From Phyllobacterium sp. 628 (GTDB taxonomy: Bacteria; Pseudomonadota; Alphaproteobacteria; Rhizobiales; Rhizobiaceae), in assembly GCF_014189505.1 (NCBI RefSeq), contig NZ_CP050301.1:1743501-1807500 (forward strand): a DNA stretch of 64,000 nt. Reading direction: 5' to 3'. The translations under genes were made by a program, and so were the position numbers. The notes beneath the pieces are model-generated. The model did not search any database. It had not been told where the DNA came from and saw only the letters and a list, made by a program, of their open reading frames with translations. Positions 9,658 to 18,771 of the stretch are shown here, one piece after another; position 1 is the stretch's first letter; every line of letters starts with the position of its first letter.

Positions 9658-10407
9658 GTGCGTACCGCTACCGCCATTATTGCCGCTCTCCTTCTTGTCG
9701 CGCCAGCAAAACTGGTGGCGGCCGGAGAGCATGCGCCTTTCGTTGAACCCAAATTGTACGTTGCCAAGGGTGGGCCGGCCGCGCCGCAAGTGGCGCTGAC
9801 ACTCGATGCCTGCATGGGGCAGACCGACCTGCGCATTCTCGATACGCTGGTCCAGAATCGCATTCCCGCAACCATTTTTGTTACAGCCCGCTGGCTGCGC
9901 AAAAATGCTGAAGCGCTGGCCATCATGAAAGCGCATCCGGATTTGTTCGAGCTAGAAAACCACGGCCTCAACCATGTTCCTGCAATAGACAACCAGCCGA
10001 CCATGTTTGGTTTGAAGACAGCGGGAACGGAAGCAGCTATCCGCACCGAGATTCAGGGCGGGGTCGATGCCATGGTGACGGCGTCCATTGCCAAGCCGGT
10101 CTGGTATCGCGATGCCACTGCCCGCTACAGCGACAATGCCATCCGGCTTATCCACGATATGGGCTATCGGGTCGCCGGTTACTCGCTCAACGCGGATATG
10201 GGCGCATCGCTGATGGCCGGACAGGTGGAGAAGCGTATCTCTGCTGCAAAAGATGGTGACGTGATTATCGCCCACATCAACCAGCCAAGCCGTGCTGCTG
10301 GCGCAGGCGTTGCCAAGGGCATTCTCGCTCTGCAGCAAAAGGGCTTTCGCTTTGTCCGCCTGCAGGATGTGACGGTTTCCGCCCAGCCGGTGCATTCCGG
10401 GGTTTGA
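9658..10407 (+). CDS. Secreted polysaccharide deacetylase-family protein
   Basis: 249 aa from the GTG at 9658, preceded by AGGACA; the in-frame TTG at 9607 would place the signal peptide inside the protein. Signal peptide VRTATAIIAALLLVAPAKLVAAG. NodB-type carbohydrate esterase 4 fold: the usual TFDDG metal motif appears as TLDACMG, the His motif is ENHGLNH, and RDATARYSDNAI follows. The replacement of the second Asp by Ala suggests altered metal binding or substrate. The C-terminal IIAHINQP equals the DIILLH strand of the family. It probably acts on cell-wall or extracellular glycans in the periplasm; substrate unknown. Confidence 0.82.
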   Translation: MRTATAIIAALLLVAPAKLVAAGEHAPFVEPKLYVAKGGPAAPQVALTLDACMGQTDLRILDTLVQNRIPATIFVTARWLRKNAEALAIMKAHPDLFELENHGLNHVPAIDNQPTMFGLKTAGTEAAIRTEIQGGVDAMVTASIAKPVWYRDATARYSDNAIRLIHDMGYRVAGYSLNADMGASLMAGQVEKRISAAKDGDVIIAHINQPSRAAGAGVAKGILALQQKGFRFVRLQDVTVSAQPVHSGV

Positions 10408-10423
10408 GAGCTAAAGAATTCGC

Positions 10424-10453
10424 TCCCACCCTCCCCACGGAGGGGGAGGGTAA
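10424..10453. repeat. G/C-rich hairpin after deacetylase gene
   Basis: CACCCTCCCC and GGGGGAGGGT form an inverted repeat around a short ACGGA-type loop between two convergent genes. It resembles the C-rich palindromes common in rhizobial intergenic DNA. It may end transcription from either side, although no T-run follows. Confidence 0.5.
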
Positions 10454-10552
10454 GTGGTTGTGCCTTCTGGGGCTTTTGGCACTCCTCAACGCGTCACAAC
10501 CGCCCGAAAGCCATGCCGCCCTGCGCCAAGCGCCAGCAACACCTGCTGCAAA

Positions 10553-11665
10553 TCAAGGGCTGAAAATCAGCACGATATAGACGAAGAAGATCATCAGGTG
10601 CACCGCGCCTTCCAGCACTGTTGTTCGCAGGCCGGAAAAGGTTAGGGTGCTGAGAATAAGGGTTACAGCCAGCAGCGTCATTTCGGTGGATGACAGGCCA
10701 AGGATGGCTGTCTGTCCGGTGAACAGGCTGATGGCGAGCACGGCGGGTACGGTCAGGCCAACGGTCGAGGTCGCCGCGCCAAGGCAAAGATTGACCGCAC
10801 GCTGCAACTCGTTGCCGGAAACAGCGCGCAGCGCGGTGATGGCTTCCGGCGTGAAGACGATGGCTGCAATCAGCAGACCACCCAGCGCTGTCGGTGCGCC
10901 AAAGCTGGCAATGCCATGATCCAGCAGGGATGCCAGACTTTTCGACAGCAGTACGATCGGCAGGATATTCAAAACCAGCAGCAATGTGTGGCGGCCAATG
11001 GCACCCTTGGCCGGCTTTTTGCGTGGCAGCTCCTCCTCGGGTGCAACTTCCGGCAGAGTTTCGTCGCCCTTGGGATAGACGAAGAAGCTGCGGTGCCGCC
11101 CGGTCTGCAACACAAGGAATATGACATAGAGCGCAATGGTGAACACCGAGAAGAATATCGACTGGACCATGGTCAGCGAACCATTCGTGGTCGATGTGGT
11201 GAAATTCGGCAGAATAAGCGGGATGACCGTCAATGGAATGATGACGATGAGATAAGCCGCTGCGCCTTGCAGATTATAGCCCTGCTGGCGGTAGCGAATG
11301 CCGCCGATGAACAGCCCAAGCCCGACAACACCATTGAGCACGATCATCAGCACGGCGAACATCGTATCGCGGCCAAGCGTCGGTGCATCGGAACTCAGCA
11401 TGACGGCGCTGATCAGCACCACTTCGATGATGACAATGGACAGGGTGAGAATGAGTGTTCCGAGTGGTTCGCCGAGAATCTCCGCGAGTTCCTCTGCCTC
11501 GTGCACCACACCGAAGGCGGCCCAGATGATGACGCCGAACAACCAGACAAACAAAAGTGTGGCTTTCGTCACCGAGCCCAGATCGGCCATCCAGCCATAT
11601 CCAAACACGAGGAATGCCCCCACTGTTGCCCATGCTACAACTAGCCTGATCCATCCGGTTGTCAT
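10553..11665 (-). CDS. Calcium/proton antiporter (ChaA-type, CaCA superfamily)
   Basis: 370 aa from the ATG at 11665, which has AAGGAG 6 bases before it; the ATG at 11689 lacks a site. There are about ten to eleven membrane segments. The two alpha-repeat motifs of the cation antiporter family are visible: GVVHEAEELAEILGEPLGTLILTLS in the N half and FTPEAITALRAVSGNELQRAVN in the C half, each with the conserved Glu. A hydrophilic acidic loop between the halves (about residues 195-225) has EVAPEEELPRKKP. By family it exports Ca2+ (or Na+/K+) in exchange for protons in the inner membrane. Standalone gene. Confidence 0.9.
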   Translation of the reverse strand: MTTGWIRLVVAWATVGAFLVFGYGWMADLGSVTKATLLFVWLFGVIIWAAFGVVHEAEELAEILGEPLGTLILTLSIVIIEVVLISAVMLSSDAPTLGRDTMFAVLMIVLNGVVGLGLFIGGIRYRQQGYNLQGAAAYLIVIIPLTVIPLILPNFTTSTTNGSLTMVQSIFFSVFTIALYVIFLVLQTGRHRSFFVYPKGDETLPEVAPEEELPRKKPAKGAIGRHTLLLVLNILPIVLLSKSLASLLDHGIASFGAPTALGGLLIAAIVFTPEAITALRAVSGNELQRAVNLCLGAATSTVGLTVPAVLAISLFTGQTAILGLSSTEMTLLAVTLILSTLTFSGLRTTVLEGAVHLMIFFVYIVLIFSP

Positions 11666-11938
11666 TCGTACTCCTTTATGCGTCATCACGTGCCAAAATC
11701 ATTCCTGGCAGCTATACAGCATATTCCCGGCAATTTTTCGATTTTCTATGCTGGATCAATGATTTCACGGATTTTTTATGCGTGTGTTTTGGTCGAAAAC
11801 CGCTCATTCACGCGCTTATGACGCATCGCTCGCTTGTGCACGAGGGCCGCTCTGCCTAACTTGCCGTTGACCATTGATCACACGGGAGAATCCCTTGAGG
11901 GATTCCATATCGATTGCAAACACTCCAAGGAGAATGAA

Positions 11939-12961
11939 ATGCAGCTTGGCATGATTGGGTTGGGGCGCATGGGCGCCAATATGGCGGAGCGCCTGATGAA
12001 GCGCGGTCACGCGCTGGTGGTGAACGATACCCGCGCCGAGAGCATGGTGGAATTGCAGAAGCAGGGCGCGACGGGAACCGTTGTACTGAAAGAATTTGTA
12101 TCGATGCTGGCCAAGCCGCGCGCCGTCTGGCTGATGCTGCCTGCTGCTGTTGTCGACAAGGTTATTGCCCAGCTGGTGCCTCTCCTGGAAGAAGGCGATA
12201 TCATCATTGATGGCGGCAATTCCTATTATCACGATGACATAAGGCGGGCGGGTGAACTGAAGGCCAAGGGCCTGCATTATGTCGATGTCGGCACCAGTGG
12301 CGGCGTGTTCGGGCTGGAGCGCGGCTATTGCCTGATGATCGGCGGCGAGAAGCCTGTCGTCGAGCATCTGTCGCCGATCTTTGCCTCGCTGGCGCCGGGT
12401 GGCAATGACGTCAATGCGCAGCCTGTTGCTGTTGCAGGCAAGAGCACGTCGGAGCTGGGTTATCTGCATTGCGGCGCCAATGGTGCCGGGCATTTCGTCA
12501 AGATGGTGCATAATGGCATCGAATACGGGCTGATGGCAGCCTATGCGGAAGGGCTGAACATTCTGCGCAATGCGGACATTGGCTTGCGCACGCACGAGGT
12601 CGATGCGGAAACCACACCGCTGCTGCACCCGGAGCATTATCAATACAGTTTCGATCTGCCGCAGATTGCCGAAGTCTGGCGGCGTGGCAGCGTCATCAGC
12701 TCATGGCTGCTCGATCTGACTGCCGATGCGCTGCACGACGATCCGACGCTATCGAATTTCCAGGGCCGCGTCTCAGATTCGGGTGAGGGCCGCTGGACGG
12801 CGATTGCCGCCATCGACGAAGCGGTGCCGACACCGGTGCTGAGCGCTGCCCTGCAGGAACGCTTCAGTTCGCGCGGCAATGCGGATTTCGCCAATAAGGT
12901 GCTGTCCGCCATGCGCAGCGAATTTGGCGGGCACGTGGAAAAGCCAGCACCCAAAGCCTAG
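11939..12961 (+). CDS. gnd: 6-phosphogluconate dehydrogenase, short decarboxylating form
   Basis: 340 aa from the ATG at 11939, after CCAAGGAG; upstream in-frame codons lack a site. The Rossmann motif GLGRMGANM is at residues 7-15. IDGGNSYYHDDIRRA carries the substrate-binding residues and HCGANGAGHFVKMVHNGIEYG the catalytic Lys region. The C-terminal domain is shorter than in the 470-aa E. coli Gnd, so it belongs to the short class (YqeC/GndA type), often NAD-preferring. It makes ribulose 5-phosphate + CO2 from 6-phosphogluconate. No zwf or edd neighbour is present. An intrinsic terminator follows. Confidence 0.93.
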   Translation: MQLGMIGLGRMGANMAERLMKRGHALVVNDTRAESMVELQKQGATGTVVLKEFVSMLAKPRAVWLMLPAAVVDKVIAQLVPLLEEGDIIIDGGNSYYHDDIRRAGELKAKGLHYVDVGTSGGVFGLERGYCLMIGGEKPVVEHLSPIFASLAPGGNDVNAQPVAVAGKSTSELGYLHCGANGAGHFVKMVHNGIEYGLMAAYAEGLNILRNADIGLRTHEVDAETTPLLHPEHYQYSFDLPQIAEVWRRGSVISSWLLDLTADALHDDPTLSNFQGRVSDSGEGRWTAIAAIDEAVPTPVLSAALQERFSSRGNADFANKVLSAMRSEFGGHVEKPAPKA

Positions 12962-12991
12962 AGGGCCAATCCAGACCCTAAAAATCTCATG

Positions 12992-13019
12992 AAAAGCGGC
13001 CCGGAAACGGGCCGTTTTA
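12992..13019 (+). terminator. Intrinsic terminator after gnd
   Basis: Stem CGGCCCG / CGGGCCG with a GAAA loop, flanked by an A-run on the left and TTTTAT on the right, 30 bp after the gnd stop. The remainder of the gap to 13390 is AT-richer DNA in which I see no supported gene. Confidence 0.85.
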
Positions 13020-13390
13020 TTTAGCCATACCTGTCATATGCCAGTATCTGCGATCCCCAGCGTTTGCTAGAGCCCGCTTTCTGAGAAAGACCAAACCGGA
13101 GGCAACGGTATCGAACTGTTCATCCGGCTAAAATTCTTTATTGCGTTTTATTGGTGTTTTTCAACGTATTGCAGGACGCCAGCTTTCCTGCCAGTAGGCA
13201 GAAATAATTGTGGATCGGCATATCAATGAGGGGTTTGTTGCTTGATATCTGATCATGATACGGTGAAAGCCGGATATGTTTCGTGTCTTGCAGAATGCAT
13301 TTTAGCTTTTTATAAAGCAATCCTTGGCATGGGCTGCCTGCGAATTTCAGGCTGGCAATGTCTCAACGTCACATCATTTTGGAGATACGC

Positions 13391-14392
13391 ATGACATCGA
13401 AACTCTTCAGTGGAGTCTTCGCAGCAATTGTCCTTATGGTCATATCCGCCACTTCCTCTGCCCATGCGGCAGACAAGGCGGGCTGCAAGGATTTTCCCGG
13501 TATCAAGCGGTTTGAGGGTTCCTCCATCATACTGTGCGATGGGCGCAACTTCGCCGAGTACACATTGCCGACGGGCAAGTGGGTCAAGAACGAAGATGAG
13601 CCGGACAAGTCCGACTTCGCCAGTAAGGAAGCCCTGGAAGGCCGCCTGACACAGAATGTCTATTCCGTTCCGGCAGGACCTTCTTCGGCCGAAGTGTTCC
13701 GCAACTATATGAACGACCTGCAGTCTGCGGGTTACACCGTGCTGTTCCAGGCCAAGCAGGAGGAAGCCTATAACCTTGAAAGCGTTTTCGGGGAAAAGGG
13801 TCCGAACGGCCAAGGTCAGTTGTTCGCCTATAGTCCCGACGAAGCACGCTACGTGGCGGCTGTCAAAGAAGAAGCCGGTGTCAAAACTTATCTGGCGCTC
13901 TACGTCATCGAGTACAATGACGGCTATGCACCGCAGGTGGAACCGGTCAAGGGTCAGGTCTATGTTCGCCTCGACTCCCTGCAGGTCGGGCAGTTGAAGG
14001 ACCAGATGGTGCTCGTGACAGCGTCCGAGATCAACAAGGGTCTCGATACTTCAGGCAAAATCAACCTTTACGGCATCCATTTTGATTTCAACAAGGCAAC
14101 AATCAAGCCGGAATCGCGTCCATCGCTGGATGAGATCGCCAAATTCCTGAAGGAACAGCCGGAGCAGAAACTCAATGTCGTCGGGCACACCGATAATATC
14201 GGCGGCGCTGATTTCAACCTGAAGCTCTCGGATGCCCGGGCGACGGCAGTTGTTGATGATCTGGTCAAGACGTATGCCATATCGTCGGGACGCCTGAAAC
14301 CAAGCGGTCATGGTTTGCAGGAACCGGTCGCTCCGAACGATAGTGAGGACGGACGGGCAAAGAACCGCCGCGTTGAACTGACGCGCCAGTGA
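13391..14392 (+). CDS. OmpA-family outer-membrane/peptidoglycan-associated protein
   Basis: 333 aa from the ATG at 13391, with GGAGA just upstream. The signal peptide is about 28 residues, with cleavage after AHA. The N-terminal half (residues 30-220) holds a Cys pair (GCKDFPG and IILCDGR) and no family I recognise. The C-terminal OmpA domain (about 225-333) has GIHFDFNKATIKPES, the VVGHTDNIG loop that contacts diaminopimelate of peptidoglycan, LSDARATAV and KNRRVEL. It should anchor an envelope structure to the cell wall. A strong terminator follows and separates it from the convergent BA14K gene. Confidence 0.88.
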   Translation: MTSKLFSGVFAAIVLMVISATSSAHAADKAGCKDFPGIKRFEGSSIILCDGRNFAEYTLPTGKWVKNEDEPDKSDFASKEALEGRLTQNVYSVPAGPSSAEVFRNYMNDLQSAGYTVLFQAKQEEAYNLESVFGEKGPNGQGQLFAYSPDEARYVAAVKEEAGVKTYLALYVIEYNDGYAPQVEPVKGQVYVRLDSLQVGQLKDQMVLVTASEINKGLDTSGKINLYGIHFDFNKATIKPESRPSLDEIAKFLKEQPEQKLNVVGHTDNIGGADFNLKLSDARATAVVDDLVKTYAISSGRLKPSGHGLQEPVAPNDSEDGRAKNRRVELTRQ

Positions 14393-14412
14393 GTTTTGCA
14401 AAATTGAACGAG

Positions 14413-14438
14413 AAAAGGCGGCCAATGGCCGCCTTTTT
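14413..14438. terminator. Bidirectional intrinsic terminator
   Basis: AAAAGGCGGCC pairs with GGCCGCCTTTTT with only two or three loop bases. A-run on one side and T-run on the other allow it to serve both convergent genes (OmpA-family and BA14K). Confidence 0.88.
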
Positions 14439-14460
14439 CAATTGCAAATATCAAATCGAG

Positions 14461-14832
14461 CTAGTTGCCCAGAATGATCCGGCCGCCAAAGGCACCCAGT
14501 GGATACCAGTAGCCGTCACTGTGGCGGCGGTAACCCCGGCGGTGCTCGCGGTAGCCGCGATAGCCGTTCCAACTGCCCGCACGCTCGCGGCGGCTTTCAA
14601 AACGATCGCGGCGGTCACGCCGGTCACGGCGATCATAACGGTCACCCCGGTCTATGCGGCGGTCCCGGTTATAGCGCGGGCGGTATTCGCCTTCATATTG
14701 CACTGTTTGAACGGCTGAACCGGCATTGACGGCAGTCTGGGCGACCGGCATGGCGAAGGACGGGACAATGGCGCCGAGACCAAGTGTTGCGCCGAGCACA
14801 CCGGCATAGACGGCAGACATAATTCTGTTCAT
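14461..14832 (-). CDS. BA14K family secreted protein
   Basis: 123 aa from the ATG at 14832, preceded by AGGAGTTACC. Signal peptide MNRIMSAVYAGVLGATLGLGAIVPSFA. The middle (residues 50-90) is extremely rich in Arg, Asp and Tyr with repeated YDRRDRRDRRDR. The C-terminus HSDGYWYPLGAFGG is the BA14K-type ending. BA14K was described as an immunoreactive, lectin-like Brucella protein; homologues are frequent and multicopy in Rhizobiales. It is probably a small periplasmic or surface protein. Function is not established here. Confidence 0.82.
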   Translation of the reverse strand: MNRIMSAVYAGVLGATLGLGAIVPSFAMPVAQTAVNAGSAVQTVQYEGEYRPRYNRDRRIDRGDRYDRRDRRDRRDRFESRRERAGSWNGYRGYREHRRGYRRHSDGYWYPLGAFGGRIILGN

Positions 14833-15285
14833 GGTAACTCCTGTCAAAGTGGCATTTCTCAGGAAGAGAAAAAGAGACCACACCGGAACATGGTTCGATC
14901 CGGACCCCAGCCACTGCAGTCAAACGCCTGGGATTCCGGATGGTTCCGGTTATCGATGATTTAGTTGGCGCTGAGTGAGGGGGATCGCACCGTATTCCCT
15001 CGGGCTATGACTCCAATGACTTAAACTCATTTTTCGAACGGGTATTTCGGGTCTATTAAATTTTCGTCGCGTCATAATTAAATCGATTTTAGCGACCGTT
15101 GAGGAGGCCAAGCCGCGAGGAGGCGGTACGGCAATATTTCAATCACGGTCCGGAATATTTTGGCCGCAATGCCTTGGACGGATTATTTGCCTGCTGCGAC
15201 GCAGCGCTCAAGGCTGAAGCTGTTCGATCAGCGGAAAATAGCATCCAAAATCCTCCGGCCAGTCAATGAATGGGAGGGATATTTC
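14833..15285. other. Intergenic region between divergent BA14K and GH2 genes
   Basis: 453 bp with an AT-rich core near 15040-15090 (ATTAAATTTTCG, CATAATTAAATCG) that may hold divergent promoters. I see no supported gene, tRNA or repeat; an upstream extension of the GH2 frame to 15160 is not coding-like. Confidence 0.4.
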
Positions 15286-18156
15286 ATGGGACTGACCAAT
15301 CGCCGACGATTTCTTTTGCAAAGCGCTTCTGTCATGGCGGGCGGCGTGCTGACAGCATGCAAAGACGACAACAAAGCCCCGCCGTCAAAATCCACATTCG
15401 ATACACCCGGGCAGACTCCCGGCGGAACAGAGCCAGCATTGCCGGTTGTGCTGCCAGAGGTTCCAGTTATGGAAAAAAGCCTCTATGGCATGACCGAGTT
15501 AACCGGGACGTGGACATTTCAGGACGTGGCGGTAATTCCGGGGATCACCGGAGAAAGTCTGGCCAGTGCATCCGCTCCCGCCACGATGTCAAAGGCGACG
15601 GTGCCGGGTACCGTGCTCACCAGCCTGATCAACAATGGCGCCTATCCGGACCCCTTTTATGCACATATTGTCACCGATACGATCCCCGATACGCTTTGCC
15701 ATACGTCCTACTGGTACCGTACCGAGCTGGACACGCCGGTATTGAAGCCCGGCCAGCGCTTCTGGCTGCGGTTTGACGGGGTAAATTATATCGGCACAAT
15801 ATGGCTGAATGGCAAATCCGTCGGCAAGATCGAGGGCGCTTTCAAGCACGGCTATTTCGACGTTACCGATATCGTTGCGCAATCAACCGGCAACAAGGCC
15901 TATCTGGCCGTCAGGATCGATAAGCTCGATTATGTCGAAGGCGTGCTGAAACCCGATTATAACAGCGGCGTGACACGTGGATATCGCAATGGCGGACCAA
16001 CCGGCATTACGCTCAATAACGGCCCGACCTTCGTTTGCACATCGGGTTGGGATTGGCTGCCAACCATCCCGGATCGCGATATGGGCATATGGCGGCCCGT
16101 CGCATTTTTCACGACCGGTGCGCTGCGCGTCCAGGACTTGCGCATTCAGAGTGTGCTGTCGCAGGATTTGAGTGTTGCGGAGCTGACATTTGACCTTATG
16201 CTGGACAACCGGTCGCCGGACGACCAGATAGGGCTGATTACAGGTCAGATCGATACGATTGAATTTCAGCATCAGGTTCAGATACCGGCTGGACAGAGCA
16301 AGGTGGTCACGTTCACCTCCAATGAAATCCCGCAACTGAAACTGCTCCAGCCCAAATTGTGGTGGCCCAATGGGTCCGGCGATCCCTATCTCTACAATGT
16401 GTCGCTTACTGTTCATGCGGGTGGTGTGGTCTCCGACATGCGGACCCTGAAAATCGGCGTAAGGCGCATCGAATATACCCGCACAAGAAATGGCGCTCAG
16501 GAATTGGCCATCACGGTCAACAACCTGCCGATACTGATCATGGGCGGCAATTGGGGGCTGGACGAGGCGCTGAAGCGCATCCCGCGCCAACGCATCTTTG
16601 ATCAGGTTCGGCTGCACCGGGATGCCAATCTCAATCTCATCCGCAACTGGGTGGGTCAAAGCACGGGCGAAGACTTTTACGCCGCGTGCGATGAATATGG
16701 CATATTGGTCTGGAACGATTTCTTCTATTCGTCCGAAGGCGGCAGTCCGCAGAACGTGCCGCGCTATCTCGATAATGTGCGCGATACGATCACCCATTAC
16801 CGCAATCATCCTTCCATATTGCTTTGGTGCGGCGGTAATGAGCAGAAACCGCCGCAGGAACTCGTTGATGGCGTTGCCAAGCTGGTCCGGGAATTGGACC
16901 CTGCCCGGGTGATGCTTGAAAGCTCAGCCGGCGACCCGATGTACAGGGGATATTCTTCCGGTGGACCATATCATTGGAGAACACCGCTCTATCATTTCAG
17001 TGACGGGCGAGGGCAGTCTGCGGTGCCTTTCCGCAATGAAATCGGATCATATTCAATCCCGACACTCGAATTTGTCCAGTCGATGCTTCCCGAAAGCAGC
17101 TGGGAGTGCCCCGATGACTATTGGGCGGACAGGGATATCAATGCCAATGGCGGCAATGGCGGCGGAAGCGGCTATATCCAACTGACCGCCGGGCGGTATG
17201 GGCCTATTGCCAACCTCGCCGATTTCATTCGCAAATCGCAATTGGCGAATTACGAATGCATCCGCGCCATCTATGAATCCTATGTGGCGGCCATGATTGG
17301 ACCGGTTTCCGCTGAGGTGCCAGATCCGACAACCGGCGTGGTGATGTGGATGTCAAACCCGGCACAACCGAGCTTTGTCTGGCAGATGTACAGCCATGAT
17401 CTGGAGCAGCATTCCAGCTTCTTTGCGGTCAAGCATGCATGTGAGCCGGTCCACATTGTCATGAGTGCGCGCAGCCTTGATCTTGTTCTGGCAAACCATA
17501 CGGCAACCAAGCTCAGCGGTAGCGTCGATATCGGCATTTACGAGTTGAACGGCACAATGAGCAGCCGGACCACGCAGAATTTTTCCGATGTTGCGCCCGC
17601 TTCATTCAAGAACCTCGTCAATATTGGTTCGAAGGTTGATGCAGCTGTATCCGAGGTCTGTTTTGTGTCGCTGAAAGTCTCTGACAGCAAGGGCGGCATG
17701 CTGTGTGAAAATTTCTACTGGTTCCAGAAGAACCGGAAGGATGCTGACTATACCAAACTCGATACGATGGAGGCAGCGTCGATTGCCGTGTCGGCAAAAG
17801 TTGCCGAGAAGGGCAAAACGATGACGACGATCAGCGCCAGGATCGAAAACACCGGCAAGTCCATCGCCCTGATGGTTCATCTTCAGCTGTTCGACAGGAC
17901 AACGAAGAAGCGCATCCTGCCTGCCTTCTTCAGCAACAATTATCTTAATCTTTTGCCCGGAGCTTCAACGCAGATCAGCATTGAAGTTCCGCACGAAGAA
18001 GGAAAGCCGCTGAACACAGCAGCAATCCGGGTTGATGGCTGGAAGCTGGACCGCAAATTGTCCGATCTGGATTACAGCGGCGAGATACCAGTCATATTCA
18101 ACGAGAACGCCATGGCAACCGAACAAAATCCAAAAACCTTTGCCCTCTGCGGTTAA
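15286..18156 (+). CDS. Glycoside hydrolase family 2 enzyme, predicted Tat lipoprotein
   Basis: 956 aa from the ATG at 15286, after GGGAGGG; the upstream in-frame ATG at 15160 would bury the signal. The leader NRRRFLLQSASVMAGGVLTAC joins a twin-arginine motif to a lipobox, suggesting Tat export and lipidation. The GH2 layout is: N-terminal sugar-binding domain, immunoglobulin-like domain, TIM barrel, C-terminal beta domains. The likely acid/base Glu519 lies in LLWCGGNEQKPP and the nucleophile Glu585 in FRNEIGSYSIPTLE. The latter segment resembles exo-beta-glucosaminidases and beta-mannosidases more than beta-galactosidases. Substrate unproven. A convergent terminator follows. Confidence 0.88.
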   Translation: MGLTNRRRFLLQSASVMAGGVLTACKDDNKAPPSKSTFDTPGQTPGGTEPALPVVLPEVPVMEKSLYGMTELTGTWTFQDVAVIPGITGESLASASAPATMSKATVPGTVLTSLINNGAYPDPFYAHIVTDTIPDTLCHTSYWYRTELDTPVLKPGQRFWLRFDGVNYIGTIWLNGKSVGKIEGAFKHGYFDVTDIVAQSTGNKAYLAVRIDKLDYVEGVLKPDYNSGVTRGYRNGGPTGITLNNGPTFVCTSGWDWLPTIPDRDMGIWRPVAFFTTGALRVQDLRIQSVLSQDLSVAELTFDLMLDNRSPDDQIGLITGQIDTIEFQHQVQIPAGQSKVVTFTSNEIPQLKLLQPKLWWPNGSGDPYLYNVSLTVHAGGVVSDMRTLKIGVRRIEYTRTRNGAQELAITVNNLPILIMGGNWGLDEALKRIPRQRIFDQVRLHRDANLNLIRNWVGQSTGEDFYAACDEYGILVWNDFFYSSEGGSPQNVPRYLDNVRDTITHYRNHPSILLWCGGNEQKPPQELVDGVAKLVRELDPARVMLESSAGDPMYRGYSSGGPYHWRTPLYHFSDGRGQSAVPFRNEIGSYSIPTLEFVQSMLPESSWECPDDYWADRDINANGGNGGGSGYIQLTAGRYGPIANLADFIRKSQLANYECIRAIYESYVAAMIGPVSAEVPDPTTGVVMWMSNPAQPSFVWQMYSHDLEQHSSFFAVKHACEPVHIVMSARSLDLVLANHTATKLSGSVDIGIYELNGTMSSRTTQNFSDVAPASFKNLVNIGSKVDAAVSEVCFVSLKVSDSKGGMLCENFYWFQKNRKDADYTKLDTMEAASIAVSAKVAEKGKTMTTISARIENTGKSIALMVHLQLFDRTTKKRILPAFFSNNYLNLLPGASTQISIEVPHEEGKPLNTAAIRVDGWKLDRKLSDLDYSGEIPVIFNENAMATEQNPKTFALCG

Positions 18157-18176
18157 GCAAGGGTCGCACGATCTCT

Positions 18177-18210
18177 CCCGGCCTTTCCGAGTTCTCTCGG
18201 ACAGGCCGGG
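18177..18210. terminator. Hairpin between convergent genes
   Basis: CCCGGCCTTTCCGA pairs with TCGGACAGGCCGGG around a GTTCTC loop (one T/C mismatch), followed by GGATTTCCC. It lies 20 bp after the GH2 stop and 17 bp before the end of the convergent small secreted gene, so it likely ends both transcripts. Confidence 0.7.
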
Positions 18211-18226
18211 GGATTTCCCGGGATGG

Positions 18227-18640
18227 TCAATCCGGCTGCAGGGCAGTTTTTGCGGTGCAGTTGCTGCCGCATGTTTCGGGCGAAGCAAACTGCATGGTGA
18301 ATATCTGGCCGCCTATGCCCTGTGCCAGCGCCGGTGACAGGCTGAGCGGAGTACAGTGCGTGACGGCGGCCATGGCGGCATCGACAAATGACTTGCGCGC
18401 CTGATCATTGCCCTGAATGGAGATCGCGGCTGCTCTTGGTTGGCCGAGCAGCGATCCGTCGCGCTTGAAGCTGAACCGCAGGGTGACGGATGATTTCTGC
18501 ACGCCTTGCGGCGCGCTCCAGCATGACTGAATCGCCTTGCCCACATCTTCCATGGTGTTGAGAGGCCCGGCCATTGCGTAAGGTGTGGTGAAGAGGCTGA
18601 TGGCGAGGGCGAGAGAAACGCGATTGAAGACCTGTGTCAT
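18227..18640 (-). CDS. Small secreted protein, TonB/TolA C-terminal-like
   Basis: 137 aa from the ATG at 18640, with AAGGAG 13 bases upstream. The signal peptide is MTQVFNRVSLALAISLFTTPYAMA. The mature part has IQSCWSAPQGV, then SVTLRFSFKRDGSLLGQPRA, then a helix, then TPLSLSPALAQGIGGQIFTMQF. This pattern of a Trp-Pro start, a beta-strand with x-G-x and a final strand resembles the TonB/TolA C-terminal energy-transducer fold that is often found alone in rhizobial secreted proteins. The assignment is inference; no partner is adjacent. Three Cys residues could form a disulfide. Confidence 0.6.
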   Translation of the reverse strand: MTQVFNRVSLALAISLFTTPYAMAGPLNTMEDVGKAIQSCWSAPQGVQKSSVTLRFSFKRDGSLLGQPRAAAISIQGNDQARKSFVDAAMAAVTHCTPLSLSPALAQGIGGQIFTMQFASPETCGSNCTAKTALQPD

Positions 18641-18771
18641 AATCCCAGTTGCTCCTTTTGACGAACCAAAACCGGTGCACTTGAGTCTGTGAAATAGAGT
18701 ACCACCAATGGCCATTTTCTGCTGGCATTTGCAGCCCTCAACACGAACATTTGATGGTACCGGTCAGGCGG

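Noticed and set aside
13138..13320. A 60-codon minus-strand frame in the gnd-ompA gap
   Set aside because: No ribosome-binding site, no recognisable pattern, weak codon use.
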